DNA of 64,000 nucleotides from Cliona cf. orientalis (Eukaryota; Porifera; Demospongiae; Clionaida; Clionaidae). Of this stretch, positions 15,001-22,504 are shown in pieces. The stretch spans positions 7,486,225 to 7,550,224 of the forward strand of contig OZ005690.1 of assembly GCA_963930775.1 (NCBI GenBank). Direction: 5' to 3'. Each line of letters opens with the position of its first letter. Position 1 is the first letter of the stretch. The translations under genes and the position numbers were made by a program. The notes under the pieces were generated by a model. It was not told where the DNA came from. It ran no database searches and saw nothing but the letters and a program-made list of their open reading frames with translations.

Positions 15001-18000
15001 TATTATGTCAAGTACAGGACACTACAAATTAGCTCACCAAATGAACACCATGTAGTCTCCACTCTGTCATATTTAGTTGCATAATAACATTGCTGCTTGT
15101 AGTATTTTTAGCCCAGTAGAGAATATTTTTACGATGATCCACTGCAATACCACTGATACTAATAAAGTTTTGTGGTACAATAACTGTATCCTCGTTTGAA
15201 GCAGTACCGCTACCATCAAGGTTCATACGCTTAATACAACCAAGTTCTTGTCCATAATATAAGTGCCTACATTGGAATACAAAAAGGTATTATCTCATTA
15301 CTCATGCGCACAAATCTTGGACTAGTTCTTATATAGTTACATGCAAGAACAAACACAGTCTAGGCTACGTAATACCAATCTATTGCTCACTTATGACATG
15401 CATAGTGGAAATGTGATTATTAGATGCAGTGAATAGGTGGACATGTAGCTGATCAAAAAGCAGTTTATAGCATTTGTGGCCAAATATGGGCGGAGCAATA
15501 CTATGCCAATATCTGGTGATAACGGCTAGTAATTGTATCATCCTAACTGTATGAAGCCACCACAATATATGTTGTTGTTCACCTTCATAGTGTTCATATC
15601 AGGGTTTTATCTGGCCCAAAAATTTAGGGGGGGGGGGAAACATGGGAGAAGTTAAAGTAATGGGCCACCTTGGCGGCCCAAGGGGGTGGGTGCAGGGGTG
15701 CAGGAGGGGGACGTGCCCCTCCCGCGCAAAGTGCGGGAAGCTAAAGCATAAATTAATATTAATGCTTCCATAAAGGCACCTACATGTAAGTAACACTTCA
15801 ACATAATTAGTCCAGGTGATATTAATTTTTAATTAATTTTTTGTAAATTGGGGGGGGGGGGGACCCACACCCTGCTGGGCTCTATGCAGATAAACTCCTG
15901 CATATGCATGAGTATTATACGAAAGGTAATGGCTAAATGCACAATAACTCAGCTTGATACCAGCAGAGTGACATACCCGGTAATAGGATTGACAGCCAAA
16001 ACTCCAACAGACTCAAGATTATGTCTGAGCACCTTACGATGGCTTCCGTCACATTTAGCAACCTCAATTCTTCCATGACCCTCTCCTCTGGAATGACTGA
16101 AGTAGATGTTATTGCTGATCCAGTCAACAGCTAGACCATGAGGATTATGCAGATCACTACTAATGATCTGTAAATAAGAAATGGGCACCGTTAAAAAATT
16201 ACAAGGTTGTTCACTTAATATCATACGTACATTTCCTTACAGCTAAATTTAATACGCATTTTTGCTCACATACACAGTGCACTGAGATCACTTGATAACG
16301 TGACATTGGAGCATGGTGGTTGAGAGCAATGCCAAGACTAGCTACTCCGTCTTCTCCAGCGTGCCAGGACTCAAGCCGATTATGCCAGCTGGAGCCATGT
16401 ACCTCATGGTGAGATCAACCGCACTGCACAATGTACATGCAATCTGAGAGACAAGTCAGGCCTGGTAGTGTAGGCATAAAACTGGAAAGGTGAGTGCTGT
16501 ACTACTCTGGTAAGGCTCAGGTCCACGATTAATATCACTGGTCGACTCCACTTCCCTGACCATGAATGTGACTGCACGGAGGCTTATCCCCTCAGGGCCT
16601 GGCTACAGGTACTTGCGACTCATGATGGTCATGGCAGTATAGACTACTATTAAAATTAATCTAGCATAGGTGACAAATATTATTGGACTACATGTACATG
16701 TATGTACTAGCAGTCTATGATACATGTACATGTACTTTCACTGTCGTGGTAGCCTCTCAGGCCTAGCTATTAGGGTACCAAACCCCATGTGCGTGCCTAT
16801 GTGCTTTCAAAGAAATCTTACATGTACGTCCTTGGTGAAGGCTCGCCCCACACAGATGATTTCATCACCACTAGTTAATTTGGGAGTGGTACCTCTCAGT
16901 GTCATAAACATAATAGAGTAATTTTTCAGGATTGTTTTTTTAACAATTGAGATATGATCGAAAACATGTAAGCAGCTAAACCAAGCGAAGAACATCTGCC
17001 CTGCTTTTGCCACAAACTAGCTAACAACCACTCATGATTTGCAATCATGGCCATAACCATTCAATTGTGTTCATGCATACATGCATGCAGCTACTATTTC
17101 TTTCGCAAAGCTCAATGTGCAGTTACTAGTCGCATTCAATATCATATACCGTACCCTCGCGAAAGAGGGCCCACTACGGAATGTCGGCCCACCCCCCACT
17201 TTGGGCTCAATTTCCTGCTAAGGTCTAGTGTTTACTCGAATATGCGCCCATGTGTAGCTGCTCTTGAAAACCCAGCTCAAATGGCTGGTTTATAAGGACT
17301 GAACTTCGAATAATATATGTAAGATAGATAAGTAACGTGCTAAACAGCCGTAAAACTAAGCCTAGCAGGCTTTATGCCACGTTTCAGCACAAATAAATGG
17401 TCGTGCACAGCTAGCAATGGTAGCCATGCCCACTTGATATAGCTGCACTCAACGACATACGGTGAAGTATCACGGCCACCCTTGCTCTGGATTGGTAACC
17501 ATGCTTGAATAAGGCTGAAATCAATAGTAGCCACTGCTACTATTGAAAGTATGATGCTACCTGGGCGCTCTTTCGTGTATAAACACGATACTGATACCTC
17601 AATATTGGCCCATCCCCCAATCTTGGCCTATCCAATATTTACAGGCAAATGCTTAATATTCCAGCTACATGTACAAGCATACTGTTCCTTTTTATAAAAT
17701 ATGTAAGCACTCACGACAACTCTCATGGAAGGTACGTGTAAATTTTCACAGGGGGGGACCCGGGATGCCCCCCCCCCCTTATTAATCCCTGGACGACATC
17801 TATGATACCCATCACCAGACAAGCTGTACATTGAATCGGCCCCTTTCGGCGTTAAAGGCATTGTGCCACCATATAAGGGCTACTTTTAGTAAATTAGTGT
17901 CACACGTGATGTAACCGCGCCCATTAGATTGAAATCTGGCAGCCACTTTTCAATCAATGGTTGTAGTTCGCGGTAGCAGAATGCGATCGGTCCAAGAAAG

Positions 18001-19367
18001 GCTCAAGCGTTGGAGCTGGAAGGTCTTCAGCTAGTGGAGGATGGTAAGAGATCTATCAGAAGGACGGGCGAGAGTCGGCTGTGCCAGAGTAGCGATGTTT
18101 ATGTCTAGCTAGATCTACCACGTGCAAGGTAGTATGTCACGAGTAGATTTACCTTTAGCGAGCAAGAGTAGGTCGAAAAGTAGACAGAGATACCAGTCCT
18201 CTAGCAGCGCCACGAGTAGCTAAGTCCTTGCCTTATCATTCGATAGTGTTCTGGCGACCACGAGGAGTGCGCGACAATATTTTGTATGTGCGCGATTTTT
18301 GACAACGCGAGTCTGTATACTAGATCTAAATTTAGTAACAATCACTGCTTATATCGTGACACAATGCCTTTAAGTAGCTACATACTGGACTGGGCACCAA
18401 ACTGTCAAGTCAGCATATTTCTCTTGGGTTTAATTACATTCTAAATTTAGCACTTGTGTATGCATCTTACCCAGCCTCCTTCCAATGTATACTGATAGGC
18501 TACTTTCATCACTCCAATTAGAGCATACCCAAACAATTGTAACTTCAAGGATGGCATAATAATACACCCCAAGTTAATTATTTATCAGCTAAGGACTCAC
18601 AGTTTCAACACTTGCAGGATCATTGGGATCTCCTCTCTTGATCATCCCCGGCAGATCAATCCAGTATATCTTGTGATCACATAGGTTACACTCCAATGCT
18701 TCACCATATCCAAGGTTATCAAAAACCACCCTTGTATTGCTACCAGTTCTGTTGTAGTATTGGATATTCGAGATATTTGAAAAGTAGAGCAAACTAGCTT
18801 CAACCTCAATCCCTACAGGGAAAAGCACAATTAGGCAGTAATAACGGGAGTAGACATGTAAAAAGTCCCCAATTTTAAGATGCACACTACTAATATTGTA
18901 TGCTATACAGACATAGCATCAACTCCCCTATAGCCATGCATAGCAATTTATATACATAGTATATATCATCCTGTTGGACTAGGACATATGATATCACTCT
19001 AAAAAGTCTGAGTGATGGCCTTCAACTCTAATAACCTTTACTTCATAAGAACTTGCGGTTAATTCACAAGGTTACTGAAACTGAACAAGGAAACATGTTG
19101 GTGAAGCTCAAGTACCTACAGTCTTAATTAATATAGCCTACCCTCTCATACATGTAGGGCTAAACTTATAAGCATTCTTGTTTAATACTCAGTGTGTGTG
19201 TGAGAGAGAGGGGGGGAGGGAGGGAGGGAGGGAGAGAGAGAAGGAATCACTGCCCCGTTCACTCCAAATATCACTGGTCACATATTCGACCAGCGTCCTA
19301 TTAACATACCTTTTGTGAAACCCAGCATACAGAACGTGATATACAACAAAGTAGAAAAATACTCCAT
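1..19367 (-). CDS. LRP5/6-like receptor, 5' part (11 exons; continues left of window)
   Basis: Single-pass Wnt co-receptors of the LRP5/6 family bind Wnt and Dickkopf through YWTD beta-propellers at the cell surface. Coding exons seen here, on the minus strand: 19310-19367, 18601-18812, 15977-16167, 15038-15266, 11470-11707, 9574-9717, 8733-8914, 5404-5663, 4872-5098, 2906-3085, 55-177. All have AG/GT borders and compatible phases, giving about 681 codons. Order: signal peptide (residues 1-19), propeller 1 (about 20-309), EGF-like (310-357, six Cys), propeller 2 (358-640), EGF-like (641-681). YWTD or near-YWTD blade signatures are visible (YWID, YWAK, YWTQ, YWTE, YWSD, YWTD), together with LDLR-B style 'GLAVDW' and 'IAVDP'. 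The first propeller directly follows the signal peptide with no LDLR-A repeats before it, which is the LRP5/6 layout and not that of LRP1/2/4. Remaining propellers, LDLR-A repeats, membrane segment and PPPSP tail would lie left of base 1. LRP4-like or nidogen-like proteins are less likely alternatives. Confidence 0.82.
55..177 (-). CDS. LRP5/6-like exon 11: second EGF-like module
   Basis: Encodes 'GSNGCTHFHVSADQLCLPTG', then 'LTCTDHF' and 'NNNC'. The NGC-x-LC pattern and position after propeller 2 fit an EGF module. Only four cysteines are visible, so it is degenerate compared with the six of exon 6. Acceptor CGTAG, donor GTACCT; the next exon lies outside the window. Confidence 0.72.
377..677. 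mobile_element. MITE with GTGCAACCTCGATTATC ends
   Basis: Left end 'CAGTGCAACCTCGATTATCC' is mirrored by the right end near 655-677. Flanked by TA (gTACAGTG...CACTGTAC). The terminus resembles pogo/Tigger-group ends (inference). No transposase is visible. A related left end sits at 27427. Confidence 0.6.
481..1226. repeat. tandem duplication, about 350-400 bp unit, two copies
   Basis: Bases 481-827 recur at 829-1226 nearly unchanged, both beginning TGATACCTAGCCTATAAACT. Copy 2 carries about 58 extra bases (AGCAGTGTTCAGAAAAG...), which also occur at 27255-27310. The duplication includes the right end of the preceding MITE. Confidence 0.85.
1205..1785. mobile_element. nested inverted-repeat elements
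   Basis: Outer ends: 'GTGTCCCGGATAAGTGCCCA' at 1206 and its inverted near-copy ending near 1785. Inside are a second pair of inverted repeats ('GGATATGAGAAAAGGGACCA', 1294 and about 1681-1703). This looks like one non-coding element within another. Half copies appear near 32600 and 3840. Confidence 0.6.
1790..2900. other. intron sequence, mostly featureless
   Basis: Part of the last LRP-like intron seen here. Contains an 84-codon minus-strand open frame (2048-2302) without recognised similarity, and a CGAGGGTTACGGTAGTCG motif (about 1983) that recurs near 62598, suggesting another dispersed repeat. Confidence 0.4.
2906..3085 (-). CDS. LRP5/6-like exon 10: last blade of propeller 2
   Basis: 'DVLGLAVHGSYIYWTDR', then 'RADKNSG', 'LLRGLSGLHGLVAVNKS'. 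This closely follows the sixth-blade pattern of LRP5 (GxTLxGxxIYWTDW, ADKxTG, LxxLMGVxAV). Acceptor TTACAG, donor GTAGGA. Confidence 0.9.
3539..3745. mobile_element. CCGTA-ended TA MITE, subfamily 'TTTCGCGGA', copy 1
   Basis: 207-bp element between two TA dinucleotides. Inverted ends CCGTATAGCGGGAAATTTTC / its complement; the motif TTTCGCGGA or its inverse is iterated several times. The copy at 26021-26227 has the same length. Confidence 0.85.
4291..4831 (-). mobile_element. CTGTA/CCGTA-ended TA element with a protein-like frame
   Basis: Ends: CTGTATTTCTTCCAAAAATT and its inverse GAATTTTTAGAAGAAATACGG, both beside TA. The iterated motif is CCGAATAATTAGAAG. A minus-strand frame begins just inside (about 4685 to 4310) with 'RKISDFFQKELP', a Gln/Glu-rich stretch and KRPVGRPR, an AT-hook-like motif, which would suit a DNA-binding N-terminus of a transposase-like protein. 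No catalytic domain follows. Confidence 0.55.
4872..5098 (-). CDS. LRP5/6-like exon 9: propeller 2 blades
   Basis: 'NMYWTDLDKDVPRVERARMD' and 'TNIAVDPLTRLVYWSDAH' are two consecutive YWTD blades, the first intact. Acceptor AATAG, donor GTATGT. Confidence 0.9.
5404..5663 (-). CDS. LRP5/6-like exon 8: propeller 2 blades
   Basis: Starts VYWTEVDPPAIMSAY, then 'RPESLAIDHFARNLYWIDSG', 'DKIEVVRLD', 'RKVLFNSDLSHPQGLALDP'. This is one full canonical LDLR-B repeat and parts of two others. Acceptor TTGCAG, donor GTAAGT. Confidence 0.9.
5664..6373. other. intron stretch without recognised features
   Basis: Only short TACATGTA palindromes and AT-rich DNA; no exon or element end was identified. Confidence 0.4.
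6374..6813. mobile_element. CCGTA-ended TA MITE, subfamily 'TTTTCGTGG'
   Basis: Starts CCGTATGGCAGGTAATTTTC after TA and ends with an imperfect inverse (TTACCCCCATACA) before TA. TTTTCGTGG and inverse copies are iterated at both sides. The right end has drifted. Confidence 0.65.
6978..7571. mobile_element. CCGTA-ended TA MITE, subfamily 'TAATTTAGGCGCC'
   Basis: CCGTATATGTTCTAATATAG at left, inverse GTATACGG at right, TA on both sides. TTTAGGCGCC-type motifs recur at least six times, clustered near both ends. Confidence 0.75.
7745..8158. mobile_element. CCGTA-ended TA MITE, subfamily 'AAATTTTCGCG'
   Basis: Ends CCGTATAGCGGGAAATTTTC and its perfect inverse, TA on both sides. Iterated TTTTCGCG motifs. 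The centre holds a (GCTA)n run near 7895 and CGCGCG-rich DNA. Confidence 0.82.
8160..8732. other. intron stretch without recognised features
   Basis: Nothing beyond TACATGTA-type palindromes near 8640-8690 and an 89-codon plus-strand frame with no recognised similarity. Confidence 0.4.
8733..8914 (-). CDS. LRP5/6-like exon 7: start of propeller 2
   Basis: 'DNYLVFTQIHNSVTSFEVAR' matches the opening strand of the second propeller ('LLLARRTDLRRISL' in LRP5). Ends 'VFIAYDQVDHR', directly before the YWTE of the next exon. Acceptor ATCACAG, donor GTACAT. Confidence 0.82.
9165..9478. mobile_element. inverted-repeat element with long G tracts
   Basis: Left end 'CAGGGTTGCATACAGG' and inverse 'CTGTATGCAACCCTG' bracket several runs of 8-25 G on the plus strand. 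The runs could fold as G-quadruplexes; reported lengths may be affected by sequencing of homopolymers. Confidence 0.6.
9574..9717 (-). CDS. LRP5/6-like exon 6: first EGF-like module
   Basis: DPVDGCAVNNGGCEVFCF, then CGC and a final C: six cysteines with the 'NNGGC..C' pattern of the EGF modules that cap YWTD propellers. Joins exon 5 to complete a GAT codon. Acceptor CCACAG, donor GTAAGT. Confidence 0.88.
9755..10418. mobile_element. TTAA-flanked inverted-repeat element
   Basis: TTAA at 9751-9754 and 10419-10422 flank inverted ends GGTTACGGGATAGT. TTAA target duplication is typical of piggyBac and Kolobok groups (family knowledge). No transposase is seen, so it is non-autonomous. Confidence 0.7.
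10527..11207. mobile_element. inverted-repeat element carrying an exon-like frame
   Basis: About 35-bp inverted ends (TATGTGACCGTCTAYGGGAA ..., then AACCCG). Inside, bases 10811-10894 read MNVKIEQELNFVVDDD and on to DAQEAKK, immediately followed by a GTGAGC donor. It looks like a first coding exon, but no continuation was found in the window. Confidence 0.65.
11370..11400. repeat. tandem ACATGT palindromic repeat
   Basis: A run of TACATG units, the longest of many TACATGTA-type self-complementary tracts scattered through all introns in the window. Confidence 0.8.
11470..11707 (-). CDS. LRP5/6-like exon 5: end of propeller 1
   Basis: Contains 'NPYEIAIINSTLYWTQL', the counterpart of 'HPFALTLSGDTLYWTDW' in LRP5. 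This is the last blade before the EGF module. Acceptor TTTGTAG, donor GTTAGG. Confidence 0.75.
11710..12205. other. intron stretch without recognised features
   Basis: AT-rich sequence; no exon, element end or conserved frame was recognised. Confidence 0.4.
12208..12743. mobile_element. MITE with ends over 100 bp long
   Basis: The left arm begins TTGTCCCCAGGCCACTCCCA and the right arm is its inverse, with pairing extending over 100 bp (12208-12330 against 12620-12743). The centre is non-coding. Confidence 0.8.
13505..13690. repeat. short direct tandem repeat, about 107-bp period
   Basis: TCCCTAGCGCATGCAGTGCT recurs about 107 bases later with small changes, each copy followed by a related CTGGAT...ATATGAA segment. 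Confidence 0.65.
13958..14338. mobile_element. CCGTA-ended TA MITE, subfamily 'GGGGGCTTATACGCG', copy 1
   Basis: Left CCGTAGAATCCCGCAATTAC, right inverse GATTCTACGG, TA on both sides. GGGGGCTTATACGCG is iterated. The second copy is 26313-26619. Confidence 0.83.
14341..14642. mobile_element. near-palindromic MITE, copy 1
   Basis: The two halves are inverse copies (GAAGGATAAAGTAGGGATGG ... and inverse) for over 100 bp each. It abuts the preceding CCGTA MITE. The second family member is 63235-63612. Confidence 0.8.
14645..15037. other. intron stretch with a poly-C run
   Basis: A run of about 20 C lies near 14870-14890; otherwise no recognised feature. Confidence 0.4.
15038..15266 (-). CDS. LRP5/6-like exon 4: propeller 1 blades
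   Basis: Joins as 'NPITGHLYYGQELGCIKRMN', then 'ISISGIAVDHRKNILYWAK'. Blade spacing is normal; the cores are YYGQ and YWAK. Acceptor ATGTAG, donor GTGAGC, phase 0 exit. Confidence 0.8.
15267..15976. other. intron stretch with G runs
   Basis: G runs at about 15630 and 15850. 'GGTTTTATCTGGCCCAAAAA' near 15603 resembles the edge of a dispersed repeat, but no partner end was found. Confidence 0.35.
15977..16167 (-). CDS. LRP5/6-like exon 3: propeller 1 blades
   Basis: 'LHNPHGLAVDWISNNIYFSH' followed by 'GRIEVAKCDGSHRKVL' matches the LDLR-B consensus (PxGLAVDW, IEVA, DGS, RKVL). The YWTD core is degenerate (YFSH). Acceptor TTACAG, donor GTATGT. Confidence 0.85.
16168..17850. other. intron stretch, unassigned
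   Basis: No exon recognised. Several TACATGTA tracts (about 16690, 16725). Near 17150-17250 is a 'GGCCCACTACGGAATGTCGG' area that looks repeat-derived, without a clear partner. Confidence 0.35.
17853..18372. mobile_element. inverted-repeat element with AAAGGCATTGTG ends
   Basis: TTAAAGGCATTGTGCCAC at left and the inverse GTGACACAATGCCTTTAA at right, with TTAA included at both borders. Non-coding. Confidence 0.65.
18601..18812 (-). CDS. LRP5/6-like exon 2: propeller 1, first blades
   Basis: Encodes 'LLYFSNISNIQYYN', like the 'LLLFANRRDVRLVD' opening of LRP5/6 propeller 1, then 'KIYWIDLPGMIKR', a YWTD-type blade. Acceptor TGTAG, donor GTGAGT, phase 0 exit. Confidence 0.8.
19195..19245. repeat. 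GT/GA/GGGA microsatellite
   Basis: Purine-rich simple repeat (TGTGTG, GAGAGA, GGGAGG units) in intron 1 of the LRP-like gene, close to its first exon. Confidence 0.85.
19310..19367 (-). CDS. LRP5/6-like exon 1: start codon and signal peptide
   Basis: Begins MEYFSTLLYITFCMLGFTK, a hydrophobic leader typical of a secretory signal peptide, and ends at a GTATGT donor in phase 1. The first G of the next codon joins exon 2 (18812) to give G-I-E-V-E, the start of the propeller. No upstream exon is needed. Confidence 0.75.
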
Positions 19368-21660
19368 TTCCTTAGAAAGTTTTGCCGTCTTAGATTCGTC
19401 AGAGAATACAAAAAGCTCTAAACGAGATGAACGTTTGTGAACGACGTATAGATCATCAGATCGGCTATCGTTGTGCGACTTTTCTTGACGATCTCAGCTT
19501 CACCATTAGTCTTGCCTCCTCATCTGTGAACTTCTTTATGTACTGTATATGCATATAAAATACCATTTAGAAATGGTAATTGACCGTATCTAATTAAAAA
19601 CCTCTAATAAAGCGAAATAATATTATGTCCACCGCGCGCGTCATCTTACTAATTATTGCGCATCAGATTCTCTGCGCGCCGTTTATGCCACTTGACCCCC
19701 GAAGCCGAAGGTGGCGTATTCACTGTATGTTTAGTGCAGAGTGCGACAGCTGTGGGTGTCGTTCTTGTTTGCTGACTCGGCAACAAAATTACTGCGCATA
19801 ACCGCTTTCGCGAAAAAAAATTTAATTTAACTCCTTATGCTCGTATTCTGAGCACACATATGATAGTCGGATCCAACTTGTATCTACAGCTACGGGTATG
19901 GCATAACTATCCTGTCCAGGACATGACAGTCGGGTCCAACTTAATCTAATTAAATTTAATGTCTGAACTCGAGAGCATATGCAATAAACACCTGTCCGTA
20001 CAGTCCAACTTAATGTCAGTAACCGTTCTGAGTATTGCATCATTCATGACAGCACTCCTGATTATTGGCAAAACATGCTATGTCACACCAGCATGTCTTA
20101 GTATGTGTATGCGAATGACGACCATTACCTTACGTGTTCAAATTAGGAGCAATAAAATGCATTGGAGTGCGCAACTCCGATTGCTCTGCTTCAGCGCTTC
20201 GTTGTGAAGCTAAAGACGATTGTGGCGCCGTGCGGAGCCGTGACAACGAGCAAGTAATGTATCATTCATGCCAAAATCAGAGCTCCGCGGCGATCGCTTC
20301 TGTGGCGCGCGAGTGTAATAATACTTTATTAGGTGGTATTGGAGTTTCACAACGGACACATGACCAAAACCTTGTCGCATCGTGGAAATCCAATAAGCTA
20401 GGAACGCGCAATGCATACCTCAGTTGCCATACAGCCGTTAAACCAGCCTCCATTTGGTCTCGTCGATCCGTCTATCGTTGAGTCATGGTTAGCGTGCACC
20501 GCGCTTCTACCCCTACGTCGGGAGGGAAACGAGGCCAAGCCACGTTGATTCACTCGATTGCCAGAATTCCAGATTACAATTGCTGCACTTCACCCACGAT
20601 GCCTATGCTGCGCATCTGAGGGTACGAAATGGCCAAATGCGTCCGTACTTCTTCGGTTCCCTACAGCTTGCGCACATGCGCGCGCGGTTTTTTTTTTTGT
20701 TTATGGTATCTTCCCGTGATGCACGCTCAACAGCAAAACTGCTACATAACAGACGTATCTACAGAGCGAAAGAGCATGCACACTTACAGTACTAGCATCA
20801 AACATCGCTTTTGGAGACATACGATTCGCCGATTGACTGTGTAATTTTTACGAGACCTATGCACAATGTAGAGTTTCTTTCAATGCCTGGCACGAACTAT
20901 GGCCACCTAGAGAATGCAACCATTGCATCGAAGTAAGTTCTTTTCTTTCAAAATGACCACACTAAGCTTAGGTCTGTCTGAACACCGGTAGACTTTGGTC
21001 TCAAAACGCTCGCTGGAGAGCACACCACATCCAGAGCTCTTGTGAATTCTTCTGTTATACTCTATCTGACTGTAGACCAGGTGCTGTGGACTTTTCTTCT
21101 GGGTTGGTCACCATTTGCGAAGGAAAATTACACAAAGAATTTCGGGCGTATACAACAGCAGGCGCGACAACTGAGACCATTCAGATCACTCTTTTCACTA
21201 CATCATCTCCAGCTCCATAGCACTACACTTACTTAGTTTGGTCAGGGTTACCGTCGAATTCTAGGATAAGAGAGAGCCATAGACTACGATACTGTGCTTA
21301 TGCTAGCATGTACAGCCTTGCTAAAAGGGGTGTGTCCAACGTGACAAGTTTGTTCCGTGACGTCACTATAGAGCTATATGCGCGTTTCCAATCCCTCCTC
21401 CCCCCTCTATTATCTATGGTTGAACGTTAAGATCTCTGTTTTCGCAGCCTTCTCATTCGATATATTCTTAGATCGCCAGTGGGCGTGGTCAATGAAAACG
21501 TGACTATTGTATACATGTGCTGGGGACTACGTCAAGGCAGTCTGGAGCAACCGGCGGAAACATTTGCTTCCGGATTGGGCGTTTCCTGCAACATATTCGC
21601 AGTTCCACATATACATTAGGATTGTTAATGCAAAAGGATGTATAGAACACAATATTGACT
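19368..21660. other. region upstream of the LRP-like gene
   Basis: Should hold the promoter and 5' UTR of the LRP-like gene; no clear TATA element was identified. Two related GTCGGRTCCAACTT segments lie at 19866 and 19928. A short plus-strand frame at about 20864-20934 ends at a good GTAAGT donor but has no recognisable continuation. Confidence 0.35.
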
Positions 21661-21667
21661 CTTAATT

Positions 21668-22023
21668 AAAGCTAGCGATTACAGACCTCCAAATTTCAGT
21701 TTTTCCGCGGAACCTCTCCCAGTGAGATGTCAATGTTCGAGTATCAGAAGGTAGCTCTCCACGAGCTCTATTCAACGGCGCTTGTAATGCGATCGTAGGC
21801 AAAACCGTTACGAAGCCACGCCCACCTAAACTTTCCCCATAGAAACCTAATATAAGCAAAAATGAAGATAGCGGCGATTCCGCGGGACCGATTTGCAAGG
21901 GTAAGGCCTCAGTAAGAGTAGATAGCTTTTTCATTGAGCTATCCACTGCAATTTGTTTCATGCCAGAGCCGAGATATTCACGATCTACTGCAGGCCCTTG
22001 GAGGTCTGTAATCGCTAAAGCCT
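21668..22023. mobile_element. short inverted-repeat element
   Basis: AGCGATTACAGACCTCC near 21673 is inverted at about 21998-22014. The 128-codon minus-strand frame inside runs through both repeats and has no recognised similarity. Confidence 0.5.
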
Positions 22024-22504
22024 TCATGCAAGATTCTGTGCCTAGCAATATTTTAGGCTATTTTGGTATCTCCGTGACTCTGAGGTTAATTGGCACGAAG
22101 ATGTATCTAGAATTCAATCCATGGTTCTTAACCCCGTAAAACTGTGCCTAACATAAAATTGGAAACTTTTGGCCATTCTTGCATGCTGAAGCCATATAGG
22201 TGATAACTTTCTACTGCATAATAGTGTAGATAGTCCATCCATTGACCTAACTGGGTATCAAATCAAAGTCGATACATGCAAGTTCAACCACAAAACACTT
22301 CGAAAACCACACAGCGGTAAAAATTTACTCTCTTGCTCTGTAGCAAGCATCCGCTGTGTCGACCCTTCTAATTATTCGCACCCTTCACCGAATGATTGAA
22401 AATAATAGTCTCTAATTTCGGCAAAGGTCGTCATGCGTATAGGAGAATATTATTTTCATGCCGAAGAAATACGGTACCTTGCACATATTAAACACTAAGT
22501 AGTT

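Noticed and set aside
20134-20481. 115-codon plus-strand frame upstream of the LRP-like gene
   Set aside because: No recognised motif, no splice support and a competing frame on the other strand.
21662-22048. 128-codon minus-strand frame
   Set aside because: Runs through both ends of an inverted-repeat element; no family resemblance.
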